From Salinisphaera japonica YTM-1 (lineage in GTDB: Bacteria > Pseudomonadota > Gammaproteobacteria > Nevskiales > Salinisphaeraceae): a DNA stretch of 64,000 nucleotides. The translations under genes were made by a program, and so were the position numbers. The stretch spans positions 208,409 through 272,408 of the forward strand of contig NZ_AYKG01000001.1 in the NCBI RefSeq assembly GCF_003788585.1. The letters run 5' to 3'. The notes under the pieces were generated by a model. That model searched no databases. It saw only the letters and a program-made list of their open reading frames with translations, and was not told where the DNA came from. The first letter of the stretch is position 1, and every line of letters starts with the position of its first letter. Below, one piece after another: positions 1 to 8,323 of this stretch.

Positions 1-1
1 C

Positions 2-1741
2 GCCCTACAGGCCGCTATCGAGCGGTTCCATGACCTGTTCCTGGCCTGGCAGCGGCGCGGCGTATTGAGTGCGCTGGAGACGTTGTTTATCGCAGCCGCC
101 CCCGAGATTCTGGCGCTCACCGACGGCGAGCGCCGTATGAGCAATTACTTGCAGCTTGCCGAGCTGTTGGCCGAGGCAGAGACCACCTGCTATGGCATGG
201 ACAGCCTCGTCCACTGGCTGGCCGCCCAGATCACGGCCGCCGAAGCCGGCACGCTCGGCACCGACGACGAAAGCCAGCTGCGTCTGGAAACCGATGCCGA
301 TCTCGTGCGTATCAGCACGATTCATGCCGCCAAGGGCCTGCAATATCCGATCGTCTTTCTGCCGTTTGCGCTTTGGCTCGGCCAGAGCCATGGCGACCGG
401 CGCCCGGACGTGCCGCCATTCGTCTTCCACCCGGCGGTTGAGGGCGCGCGCCCGGCTCTGATCGATATGATCGGCAATCCTGACAACGCAGCCCAGGCCC
501 GGCTCGAGGCCCGCTCGGAGACCCTGCGCCTGCTCTACGTTGCCCTGACCCGGGCCGAACAGGCTGTATTCATCGGCTGGCGCGAGCCCGATGATTCCAA
601 AGGCGTGGACGGGGCGCTGGCCGATCTGCTCTATCGCAGCGCCACCGTAGACGGCCAGGCCCTCGCGCGCCTGACCCGGGCGGCAGATGGGGCCGTTGTT
701 CATGAAACGCTGGATATCGACACGCCGCCGACAATCGCCCCGCTGGACAGCCCCGCCCAGGCCATGCCGCAGGGCCATGCACGCCATGATCTACCGGCGC
801 GCCGCCTGCGCTGGTCGACCTATAGTTTCTCCCGCCTGGCCCATGCGCGGACAGACACCACACCGGACAACCTGCCGGAACCCGGCGCGGCGGATGAAAC
901 GCCGACAGCGCCTGACACCCTGCAAATTGCCGACGCTGACAGCCAGGCCGTGCTGCCCGAACTTGATACGCGCCTGGGCGGCGTACGCTTTGGCAGCGCC
1001 GTACACGATCTGCTGGAAGACGCGCTCAACCGCGAAAAACGCGACGGCGCCGAGCCCGGATCAACATGGCATCTACCGGGCGCCTCCCCGCGCGAAAACG
1101 AAATCGAGGCGGTGTATCAAAAGCTGCGCACCGGCGGCCTGATCCCCGAGGATCGCGGCGATATCCGAATCATCCAGACCGCGGATCTCGTGGCGCGCAC
1201 CCTGCATACACCGCTACCGTCGATCGGCGCCCTGGCTGGCCTTGCGCGCGCGAACATGCGCACCGAAATGGAGTTCATGCTGCGCCTGCGCGGTCAGCGC
1301 CTGGGCACGCTCATCGATACCCTGCGTGCCCACGATTATCTGGGGGCCGCGCTCGGCGGGCATCCGGCACAGACGCTTTATGGCCTCATGCAAGGCTTCA
1401 TCGATCTCGTGGTCGAGCACGACGGGCGTTTTTATATCCTCGACTACAAGACCAATCGGCTGGGCGATACGCCCACCGACTACGATGGTCCGGCCCTGCA
1501 ACGCGCGATCACCCGCTCTCACTACGATCTGCAATATCTGATCTATACCGTGGCCCTGCACCGGCATCTCGGCCATTGCCTGCCCGAGTATGACCCGGCC
1601 ACCCATCTGGGCGGCGTACAGTATCTGTTCCTGCGGGCCATGGACGGCCAGAGCACGGCCGGCGTGTATGTCGACACACCCGACATCGCCCTGATCAACG
1701 CACTCGATGGCCTGTTCGACGAAACCGCAGAGATGGCATGA
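2..1741 (+). CDS. recB: RecB, exodeoxyribonuclease V beta subunit (C-terminal part; 5' end outside window)
   Basis: RecB is the 3'-5' helicase and only nuclease subunit of RecBCD, which processes double-strand breaks and degrades foreign linear DNA. The frame is open from base 2, so about 579 C-terminal residues are present of a family protein of about 1200. Helicase motif V (STIHAAKGLQYPIVF, around residue 110) and motif VI (LLYVALTRAEQAVFIGW, around 180) are followed by the nuclease domain, with the conserved His in FGSAVHDLLEDAL (near 340) and the catalytic YILDYKTNRLG motif (near 480). The active site looks intact. recD lies downstream on the same strand but is separated by about 710 bp holding an opposite-strand toxin-antitoxin pair, instead of the usual tight recB-recD junction. 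Confidence 0.97.
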   Translation, partial: ALQAAIERFHDLFLAWQRRGVLSALETLFIAAAPEILALTDGERRMSNYLQLAELLAEAETTCYGMDSLVHWLAAQITAAEAGTLGTDDESQLRLETDADLVRISTIHAAKGLQYPIVFLPFALWLGQSHGDRRPDVPPFVFHPAVEGARPALIDMIGNPDNAAQARLEARSETLRLLYVALTRAEQAVFIGWREPDDSKGVDGALADLLYRSATVDGQALARLTRAADGAVVHETLDIDTPPTIAPLDSPAQAMPQGHARHDLPARRLRWSTYSFSRLAHARTDTTPDNLPEPGAADETPTAPDTLQIADADSQAVLPELDTRLGGVRFGSAVHDLLEDALNREKRDGAEPGSTWHLPGASPRENEIEAVYQKLRTGGLIPEDRGDIRIIQTADLVARTLHTPLPSIGALAGLARANMRTEMEFMLRLRGQRLGTLIDTLRAHDYLGAALGGHPAQTLYGLMQGFIDLVVEHDGRFYILDYKTNRLGDTPTDYDGPALQRAITRSHYDLQYLIYTVALHRHLGHCLPEYDPATHLGGVQYLFLRAMDGQSTAGVYVDTPDIALINALDGLFDETAEMA

Positions 1742-1757
1742 GCGCCCGGCTAGAACC

Positions 1758-2042
1758 TCATGTGGCCTCAATGCGTGCGATATGCCGCCTCGGTCGATGC
1801 ACGGACAAATCGTGCGCGGTCTGTAGGTTGATCCAGAATTCTGGCGACGTCCCAAACGCCTCGGCCAGCAACCACGCGGTTTCGGCCGACACCCCGCGTT
1901 TGCCGCGAACCAGTTCGTTAACGCGCTGTACCGAAACCCCTAGATGCAACGCCAGGGCTTTCTGGCTCAGATCCATGGGCCCTAGAAATTCGTGTTGGAG
2001 AACACGCCCGGGGTGCGTGGCTGTTCGATGGGTTGGAAGCAT
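1758..2042 (-). CDS. higA: HigA-family antitoxin (XRE-type HTH)
   Basis: This 94-residue protein has the HigA layout: a short N-terminal HPGRVLQHEFL motif, a Cro/CI-type helix-turn-helix (LSQKALALHLGVSVQRVNELVRG, about residues 25-47), then AETAWLLAEAFGTSPEFWINLQ typical of this antidote family. It should bind and neutralise the HigB toxin and repress the pair. It is transcribed after higB (27 bp gap), so the order is toxin first, as in other higBA loci. It lies only 16 bp from the end of recB on the opposite strand, so transcripts from the two directions converge here. Confidence 0.93.
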   Translation of the reverse strand: MLPTHRTATHPGRVLQHEFLGPMDLSQKALALHLGVSVQRVNELVRGKRGVSAETAWLLAEAFGTSPEFWINLQTAHDLSVHRPRRHIARIEAT

Positions 2043-2069
2043 TGAGAACTCCTGACTGTTAGACGTGAA

Positions 2070-2363
2070 TCAGCCGTGGTAATCCACGATCGCGACCTCA
2101 TAGGCTGCGCCTGCGTGCCAACGAAATACGAGTCGCCACTGGCGATTGATCCGGATGCTATGAAAGCCGGCGTACTCTCCTCGTAATATTTCCAACCGGT
2201 TGCCCGGCGGCACCCGAAGATCTTCGATCACGGCCGCGGCATTCAATAAGTCGAGCTTGTAAAGCGCCGGCTCCACAATCTGCGATGGCAATCGCCTAAC
2301 CTTATTACTCGCACGCCCATGAAACAGGTCTGACGTGGCACGATTCCCGAACGACACGATCAT
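2070..2363 (-). CDS. higB: HigB-type toxin (RelE superfamily mRNA interferase)
   Basis: The protein has 97 residues. It shows the HigB/RelE-fold pattern: NRLEILRGEYAGFHSIRINRQ (about residues 55-75) leading into WRLVFRW, with the expected basic residues for ribosome-dependent mRNA cleavage. The usual family length is 90-110, so it looks complete. It is the first gene of the pair with higA, on the minus strand between recB and recD. A perfect inverted repeat lies just upstream of its ATG and is the likely HigA operator. No activity can be read from sequence alone, but no key segment looks missing. Confidence 0.92.
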   Translation of the reverse strand: MIVSFGNRATSDLFHGRASNKVRRLPSQIVEPALYKLDLLNAAAVIEDLRVPPGNRLEILRGEYAGFHSIRINRQWRLVFRWHAGAAYEVAIVDYHG

Positions 2364-2371
2364 GCTTGAAA

Positions 2372-2390
2372 ATTAACGGATGCCGTTAAT
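2372..2390. promoter_or_regulatory. Candidate HigA operator (8-bp perfect inverted repeat)
   Basis: ATTAACGG and CCGTTAAT are exact reverse complements separated by 3 bp. The repeat sits 8 bp upstream of the higB start codon (ATG at 2363-2361) and about 62 bp upstream of recD. Its size and place fit autoregulation of a toxin-first higBA operon by the XRE antitoxin. The same site could also affect a promoter reading toward recD; that is inference. Confidence 0.65.
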
Positions 2391-2452
2391 GCGTGCAATC
2401 AAAAGCCCGTCTCGCGAGCCGTGTTTTTCGTTGGTCAATAGGCAAGCGAACT

Positions 2453-4354
2453 ATGAGCCCATCCCGTACCAGTCATCTACGCGAAACCCCGCACGATGAG
2501 GACACGCGCGCGACCAACCGGGCCGTCGAGCGTGAGACAAGTCACGCGGGCCAGACGCCGGCCGGCGAAGAGGCCAGCCTGTCCGATCTGGATATCGCGC
2601 TGGCCAATTGGGCGCGGCGCCACGGTGCGGACCGGCTGGTGGCGCGTGCGTTTGCCCTGGCGAGCTGGGCGGTGGCCCAGGGGCATACCTGTCTCGATCT
2701 GCGCCACATCCCCACGGCCTTGATGAGTGCGGCCAACCAGGCCGAGCTGCTGCCGGCGCTGGCGGCCAGCACGCTGGTTGGCCAAGCGGGCAACTCTGGC
2801 CAGACCCGCCCGCTTATTCTCGACCAGGATCGGCTGTATCTACAGCGCTACCATGCCTACGAAACACGACTGGCCGCGCGCCTGCGCGAGCTGATGGCCG
2901 CCGCGCCCGAGCCGGTCGATGTCGATGCGCTGGCGCCCGGCAACGGCCTGTTCACCGCCGATCCGGCCAATCCGCAGGCCACCCACTGGCAGGCGGTGGC
3001 GGCCTTTGTGGCCCTGCGGCATCGTTTCACGGTCATCTCCGGCGGGCCGGGCACCGGCAAGACATATACCATCGTGCGCCTGCTGCGCGTGCTCATCGAG
3101 GCCGCCTTGAGCCGGGGCGACGAGACCCCGCCGCTTATCGCGCTGGCCGCGCCCACGGGCAAGGCAGCGGCCCGGATGCTGGAATCCGTTCGCCGTGGCC
3201 TGGCCGACATGGCCGCCGATGGCACGTTTGACGACACGGTGATTGCCCGGCATATCCCGCAGACCGCGCGAACTCTGCACCGCCTGCTTGGCCTGACCGG
3301 GGCGAGTACGCACGCACGGTTCAACGCCGATAACCCTTTGTCTTACGATGTCGTCATCGTCGATGAAGCATCGATGGTGGACTTGCCGATGATGGCCAAA
3401 CTGGCCGAGGCCATCCGCCGCGATGCGCGCCTTGTCCTCCTGGGGGATCGCTACCAGCTTGCCTCGGTCGAATCCGGCGCTGTTCTGGCCGAGCTGTGCG
3501 GTGCGGCCGGCGTCAATCGCTTCAGTGCCGTGCAACAGGCCGCGGCCCACGAGCTGCTCACCGAGACGCCGGCCCCGGCCAGCCACCCGCTGGCCGATCA
3601 TGTCATCACGCTACAGACCAGCCGACGCTTCAACGCCGACAGCACGATCGGCCAGCTCGCGGCCGCGGTCAACGCCGGCGATATTGACGCGACGGATGCG
3701 CTGCTGAATGCCGGCCATGCCGATCTGGTCTATCACGAACATGCCGATGAGCGCGGTCTGGCACCGCTCCTGGATACGGTCGCCGAGGACTATGCCCGCT
3801 TTCAGACGATCACGGATCCGGCGATTGCCATTGCCGAACTCGGTCGACAGATCATCCTCACGGCCGTGCGTGAGGGGCCCGCGGGTAGCCAGACCCTCAA
3901 CGCCGGCATCACCGACCGTCTGGCCCGGCACTTCGACTTCGCGCCCACGCAGACGTGGTATCACGGCCGCCCGGTCATGGTGCGTCGCAACGACTATCGA
4001 ACCGGGCTCTACAACGGCGATATCGGCATCGCACTTGCTGACGACGACGGCGTGATCCGTGTCTGGTTCGAGGGCAACGACGGGCGCCGTGCGTTTCTGC
4101 CAAGCGCATTGCCCACGCATGACACCGTCTATGCGATGACGATTCACAAAAGCCAGGGCTCCGAGTTCGATGCCGTGACGCTCGTGCTGCCCGCACCGGA
4201 GGTACCCGTGTTGAGCCGCGAGCTGGTTTATACCGGGCTGACACGGGCACGCGGGCATCTGTCGATTCACGCCGCTCGGCAAGCCGTGCAACAAGCCGTG
4301 GCGCAGGGCGTGACGCGCACGAGCCAGCTGGCGGCGTTGATCGGGCGCGACTGA
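2453..4354 (+). CDS. recD: RecD, exodeoxyribonuclease V alpha subunit
   Basis: RecD is the fast 5'-3' helicase of RecBCD. From the ATG at 2453 the product is 633 residues, close to the usual 600-650. Walker A is ISGGPGTGKTYT (about residues 195-206), Walker B is VIVDEASMVDLP (about 301), and the C-terminal UvrD-like motif is MTIHKSQGSEFDAVTL (about 562), followed by LVYTGLTRARGHL. An in-frame start at 2393 would add 20 basic residues and would overlap the higB promoter and operator region; I prefer 2453, though no strong ribosome site marks either. recC is not in the window. Confidence 0.96.
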   Translation: MSPSRTSHLRETPHDEDTRATNRAVERETSHAGQTPAGEEASLSDLDIALANWARRHGADRLVARAFALASWAVAQGHTCLDLRHIPTALMSAANQAELLPALAASTLVGQAGNSGQTRPLILDQDRLYLQRYHAYETRLAARLRELMAAAPEPVDVDALAPGNGLFTADPANPQATHWQAVAAFVALRHRFTVISGGPGTGKTYTIVRLLRVLIEAALSRGDETPPLIALAAPTGKAAARMLESVRRGLADMAADGTFDDTVIARHIPQTARTLHRLLGLTGASTHARFNADNPLSYDVVIVDEASMVDLPMMAKLAEAIRRDARLVLLGDRYQLASVESGAVLAELCGAAGVNRFSAVQQAAAHELLTETPAPASHPLADHVITLQTSRRFNADSTIGQLAAAVNAGDIDATDALLNAGHADLVYHEHADERGLAPLLDTVAEDYARFQTITDPAIAIAELGRQIILTAVREGPAGSQTLNAGITDRLARHFDFAPTQTWYHGRPVMVRRNDYRTGLYNGDIGIALADDDGVIRVWFEGNDGRRAFLPSALPTHDTVYAMTIHKSQGSEFDAVTLVLPAPEVPVLSRELVYTGLTRARGHLSIHAARQAVQQAVAQGVTRTSQLAALIGRD

Positions 4355-4422
4355 CAAAAAAGACCCGGCTTGAAAACGAGCAAACGGATGCCCGAGGCAC
4401 TCGGGCCGACCTGACCGTCGTC

Positions 4423-4814
4423 TCAAAACGTCGCCCGCCCCCCCGCCGTGAGCGCGCGCGGGGTGCCGGGCTGTACACAGAGCCGGGCGTAGCTGCTGGC
4501 ATACCAATCGGTATCGAACAGGTTGTTGATACTGCCGAAGACGGTGAGGTTGTCGGTGAGTTCGACCTCACCGAACACACAAAACAGCGTGTAATCCGGC
4601 AACGTGAAGTCGGTGCCGGAGGGTTAGGCTCTGCGGCAACGGCGGCCGGTGCCGCGTCGACCGGCGCCGGGGCCACCGGCACCGAGACAGGCGGCGTCGC
4701 CCCGGCGCCGCGTGCATTTTCGGTCTCGGCTTGCGGTGCCGCCGCAGCCGGCGATACCAGAAAGCTCATGAAGAGCGAAGTCATTACTGCCGACACAGGG
4801 GCACGCATCTTCAT
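4423..4814 (-). pseudogene. TonB-dependent receptor remnant (5' and 3' ends only)
   Basis: Reading the minus strand from 4814, about 60 residues encode a clear signal peptide (MKMRAPVSAVMTSLFMSFL then SPAAAA) and a Pro/Ala-rich stretch. In a different frame, 4623-4423 encodes FTLPDYTLF, then LTDNLTVFGSINNLFDTDWYA, a Cys-containing SYARLCVQPGTPRAL and a terminal GGRATF stop. That is the standard last-strands signature of siderophore TonB-dependent receptors. The plug and most of the barrel (nearly 2 kb in the family) are absent, and the ends meet out of frame near 4624. A single internal deletion in a once complete receptor explains this. Confidence 0.75.
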
Positions 4815-4875
4815 TCTGATTATTATCTCTTGTTGCAGAGCCAGGCCCTGGCTCTGCTCGGCTCGTGAGTTTCAC

Positions 4876-5408
4876 TCACAGGTCGCCGTTAGCCCGGCCG
4901 ATCCAGAGCAACAGGACAGTCGGGCATGTTCCGATCCCGATGAGGCGGTTTTCAGGACTGGCTGAGTGCCTAAAAACCAACAACCGGCTCTGGGCTTTAA
5001 AAGTTATAATATAACAATTAAAAGACGCATACATGCGGCCAAACGCCACAGGTAGTCACTCGCTGTAACCGGCGTTGAAAAGACTTGTCAGAGCGCCCGG
5101 ATAGTCTCGCGGTTTCCGGTGCACGCCCGTCTCACGAAGACGCACTCGCCAACAGCGATGACGCGACCCGTCCGGTCTGCTTTTCTAACCACGCAGGAAC
5201 GGCACGGCGAGTCGCGAGTTCACACGTCTCGCGCTGCAGCTTCATACATCCCATTGATCGCGCTGGCGCAGGTAGTGGCGCAGCGCTTTTCCGGCGCATC
5301 GGTCGACAAGCGATGCCGCTAATCGAGTTCTTTTATTGATCTGTTCCGGTCAGCCTGGCGTTCCAGGCTTTCGCAAATCGCCGAGAATGTCGTGGGCGTG
5401 GCCTAACG
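4876..5408. other. Intergenic stretch without a supported gene
   Basis: About 530 bp lie between the receptor remnant and the DUF2171 gene. Short frames occur on the plus strand (for example 5085-5339) but none has a recognisable product or ribosome site. Around 4995-5025 the sequence turns AT-rich and contains GTTATA-A-TATAAC (5003-5015), a 6-bp inverted repeat about 190 bp upstream of the dead receptor's start. It could be an old regulator site; I cannot assign it. Confidence 0.4.
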
Positions 5409-5440
5409 AAAAAAGCCCCCGGCATGAGCCGAGGGCTTTC
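5409..5440 (-). terminator. Rho-independent terminator of the DUF2171 gene
   Basis: Read on the minus strand, a GC-rich stem (AGCCCTCGGC paired with GCCGGGGGCT around a 4-nt loop) is followed by a run of six T. It lies 26 bp past the stop of the DUF2171 gene. Confidence 0.8.
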
Positions 5441-5466
5441 GACGATCGTCGACGTCCTAGGTTGAC

Positions 5467-5697
5467 CTAGGTATTGGCGCCACTCCCGCCGGGAATATTG
5501 GCACCCTTTTTCAGATAGACACGGTTGTCTTCCAGACGATCAACGTCGTCGAGATCCAGGTAGTGATGCTGTTCGTCTGAGCTGTCCGTCTTGGTCAGCT
5601 TGATCTTCTCATCCTCTACCTTGTCGACCGTGCCCACGTGCTCGCCGTCGGCATCAGTGACTTCCATGTGCTCTTTGATACGAAACTTTTCCAACAT
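5467..5697 (-). CDS. DUF2171 domain protein (76 aa)
   Basis: This small, acidic protein fits DUF2171 across most of its length: KEHMEVTDADGEHVGTVD, then KIKLTKTD and the HHYLDLDDVDRLED segment. Such proteins resemble PRC-barrel-like beta folds and have no known activity. An AGAAGGAA ribosome site precedes the ATG and a strong terminator follows, so it is a single-gene unit. Together with the DUF2267 and DUF2795 genes nearby it belongs to a group often seen in stress-responsive proteomes; that link is inference. Confidence 0.88.
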   Translation of the reverse strand: MLEKFRIKEHMEVTDADGEHVGTVDKVEDEKIKLTKTDSSDEQHHYLDLDDVDRLEDNRVYLKKGANIPGGSGANT

Positions 5698-6041
5698 GGT
5701 TATTCCTTCTCTATACCAGTACCACTACGGTAACTGAACTCTGGCCTTCTGTGTGCTATCCAGCATTTTATCGACGACGCCTTGCTACAGACACGAATCG
5801 AGCGCTGGTTTGAAGCCCTCGCCAACACAAGTTCGGGCCGGCGTGTCTGTATTTTGCTGACATAACCTGCTTGCCCCGGTCTCGTTTCGACTTGCGTTCT
5901 GACCGTCGACGATCACCGCGTCGATCATCCAGCCCCTTGACGTGTCCTGATGATTCGCCCGGGGGCTCAATCGAAAGCATGACGGCCGCCCTGCGCCAGA
6001 AGGCGTAGATTAGAGACACGTATCCCAAGGCGAGAGCCGTT
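5698..6041. other. Divergent intergenic region, no gene seen
   Basis: This 344-bp gap separates the DUF2171 gene (minus) from fdhA (plus) and must hold both promoters. Frames across it (for example 5768-6100 minus) run into fdhA antisense and resemble no family. An AGGCGAGAG ribosome site lies just upstream of fdhA. Confidence 0.4.
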
Positions 6042-7229
6042 ATGTCTTCCAATCGTGGTGTGGTGTTTCGTGGTAAGGGCGAGGTGGCCGTCGAGGCCAT
6101 TGATTTCCCCGAGTTGGCGCTGGGCCGGCGCTCTTGTCAGCACGGGGTAATTCTGAGGGTCGTCACCACCAATATCTGTGGCAGTGATCAGCATATGGTG
6201 CGCGGGCGCACCACCGCGCCGACCGGTATGGTGCTGGGCCACGAGATCACCGGCGAGGTGATCGAGTGCGGGCGCGACGTGGAGTTCATCAAGGTCGGCG
6301 ATATCGTCTCCGTACCCTTCAACGTGGCCTGCGGGCGGTGTCGCAACTGCAAGCGCGGCGACACGCATATCTGCCTGCACGTCAACGACGATCGACCGGG
6401 CGGTGCTTATGGTTATGTCGACATGGGCGGCTGGGTCGGCGGTCAGGCCGAATATGTGATGGTGCCCTACGCCGACTTCCAGCTCCTGGTGTTCCCCGAC
6501 AAGGAACAGGCCATGGAGAAAATCCTTGACCTGACCATGCTCTCGGACATCTTCCCGACCGGGTTCCACGGCTGCGTCACCGCCGGCGTGGGCCCGGGCT
6601 CAACGGTGTATATCGCCGGTGCCGGCCCGGTGGGTCTGGCCGCGGCGGCCTCGGCCCAGCTGCTCGGCGCGGCGTGCGTGATTGTCGGTGACATGATCCC
6701 GGAGCGCTTGAAACAAGCCAAGAGCTTTGGCTGCGAAACGATCGACCTACGCCAGGACGCCACGATGTCCGAGCTGATCGAATCCGTGCTCGGCGTGCCG
6801 GAAGTCGACTGCGCGGTGGACGCGGTGGGCTTTGAAGCCAACTGCCATGGCCATAACCACGGCCAGGAAGCACCGGCCACGGTACTCAACGCCGCGATGG
6901 AGATCGTCCAGGCTGGTGGGCGCGTGGGCATACCGGGCCTGTACGTTACCGAAGACCCGGGCGCGACCTCCGAAGATGCCAAACAGGGCAATCTATCGAT
7001 GAAGTTCGGCCTGGGCTGGGCCAAGGCGATGTCGTTTCATACCGGCCAGACGCCGGCGATGCGCTATCACCGCCAGCTCATGCAAGCGATCCTCTACGAC
7101 AAGGTGGCCATCGGCAAGGCGGTCAACGTACAGACGATCAGTCTGGACGAGGCCCCGGACGGTTATGCCGCCTTCGACGACGGCGCGGCCAAGAAGTTCG
7201 TGATCGATCCGCACGGGCAGATCGCCTGA
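6042..7229 (+). CDS. fdhA: Glutathione-independent formaldehyde dehydrogenase (zinc MDR family)
   Basis: The 395-residue protein matches the Pseudomonas putida FdhA type of NAD-dependent formaldehyde dehydrogenase, with tightly bound cofactor. Catalytic zinc ligands are visible in TTNICGSDQHMV (near residue 46) and GHEITGEV; the structural-zinc cysteines are in CGRCRNCKRGDTHIC (about 97-111). The nucleotide fold is IAGAGPVGLAAAASAQLLG (near 190). The long insertion before the fold (YGYVDMGGWVGGQAEYV) is typical of this subgroup. It is a single gene with its own terminator and would detoxify formaldehyde to formate; related enzymes can dismutate aldehydes. Confidence 0.95.
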   Translation: MSSNRGVVFRGKGEVAVEAIDFPELALGRRSCQHGVILRVVTTNICGSDQHMVRGRTTAPTGMVLGHEITGEVIECGRDVEFIKVGDIVSVPFNVACGRCRNCKRGDTHICLHVNDDRPGGAYGYVDMGGWVGGQAEYVMVPYADFQLLVFPDKEQAMEKILDLTMLSDIFPTGFHGCVTAGVGPGSTVYIAGAGPVGLAAAASAQLLGAACVIVGDMIPERLKQAKSFGCETIDLRQDATMSELIESVLGVPEVDCAVDAVGFEANCHGHNHGQEAPATVLNAAMEIVQAGGRVGIPGLYVTEDPGATSEDAKQGNLSMKFGLGWAKAMSFHTGQTPAMRYHRQLMQAILYDKVAIGKAVNVQTISLDEAPDGYAAFDDGAAKKFVIDPHGQIA

Positions 7230-7247
7230 TCAAGACGGGCCCGTGCT

Positions 7248-7287
7248 AAAAAAAGCCGGTGAAGAAACCATTTCACCGGCTTTTTTG
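7248..7287. terminator. Bidirectional rho-independent terminator
   Basis: A perfect stem (AAAAAAGCCGGTGAA paired with TTCACCGGCTTTTTT) is flanked by A and T runs. It lies 18 bp after the fdhA stop and 73 bp past the end of the convergent DUF2267 gene, so it can serve both. Confidence 0.88.
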
Positions 7288-7360
7288 GTAAATGCTCACG
7301 GCATAAAACACTGCTGGCTGACAACAGCGCCGCCGCAACGATCGCCGCGTGCCGGGGCGA

Positions 7361-7750
7361 TCAGTTCTCGATGAGAAGCTGATCCAGCTCGCTGGGCAGC
7401 GCCAGGACGGCCTGGCCTTCCTCGCTGTCGGACAGCGCGGCGTTCAATGTCTGGATCACCGCTTTGACGAATTGACGCGTGTCGTCGTGGCCAAGCTCGG
7501 TACGGAATTCGATCTTGCCGTAGAAATCATCCAGCGAGATCGGCACGCCGGACGTATCGCTGCGTTTGGCACCGTCGGCGGCTGCTTCACCGATTTCTTC
7601 GGGCAACTGGCTTGCCATGCGGCGTGTCTGCTCGGCCGGCATCTGTTCACACAGCGCATCAATCACGATGAGCGTGCACTCGTGGACCACGTCCGGGTCG
7701 AGCTGTGGGCATTCGTTATAGATATGGGCCAGAAAACGATCAGTCTGCAT
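7361..7750 (-). CDS. DUF2267 domain protein (129 aa)
   Basis: The protein has the all-helical DUF2267 pattern: a first half with HECTLIVIDALCEQMPAEQT then MASQLPEEIGEA, and a second half with ISLDDFYGKIEF, AVIQTLNAAL and LPSELDQLLIEN. It probably has one two-lobe domain, as is usual at 120-145 residues. No enzymatic motif is visible and the family function is not established. It stands alone, convergent to fdhA with the shared terminator between them. Confidence 0.85.
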   Translation of the reverse strand: MQTDRFLAHIYNECPQLDPDVVHECTLIVIDALCEQMPAEQTRRMASQLPEEIGEAAADGAKRSDTSGVPISLDDFYGKIEFRTELGHDDTRQFVKAVIQTLNAALSDSEEGQAVLALPSELDQLLIEN

Positions 7751-8323
7751 AAGACGGCATCGGTTAGTTCGTTGAATATTCCGCTACCGTGCCGGCCGAA
7801 CGACGCCATGACTATCGGGGAGATCACGGACCCGGTCTTGCGGGGCCACCTTGTCGCGGCCGGTTTTTCAGTGATCCCTGATGGCCGACGGACCGTTTCC
7901 AAACGGGCCCGGCGCGGCTTGCGATGTAGTCGTTCGCGTGGCGATTTGATACCGGCTGAGTCACCGATCGCGACGCGCGTCGATCTGCGATACCCCCGCA
8001 GACGTCGAATCATTTATCAAGCGCTACCGAGCGACAACGGTTAGCCGATAAACGGCGAACCCGCGGCGTATGGCCGGCGCGGGCATGCACGAAGTGATTG
8101 TTTTCGTTCAGGCTTTGCAGCCGGGGATTGGCGCGCCATGCCAGCCAAACGGCTCATCGGCGGTCTTGTCACGCATTGGAGCGCGCAGGCGCGCATCGCA
8201 GTTAAGCCCGCCCACCTACGCCCTTAGGCGCATTGTGGCCAACGCCGTTAGCGGCCAGTGTGACAGCAGGCTTTTCAAGACCTCGTTGTCATAACCAGCG
8301 CGCCCGGCGCTTCGGAGGAATTC
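7751..8323. other. Intergenic stretch without a supported gene
   Basis: This 573-bp gap lies between DUF2267 (minus) and the GMC oxidoreductase (plus). Candidate frames on both strands are rich in Arg and Pro, have no ribosome site and match nothing I recognise. The last 20 bases hold a strong CGGAGGAATTC ribosome site for the downstream gene. Confidence 0.4.

Noticed and set aside
5085..5339. 84-residue plus-strand frame in an intergenic region
   Set aside because: No ribosome site, no family resemblance, and a composition typical of random frames in GC-rich DNA.
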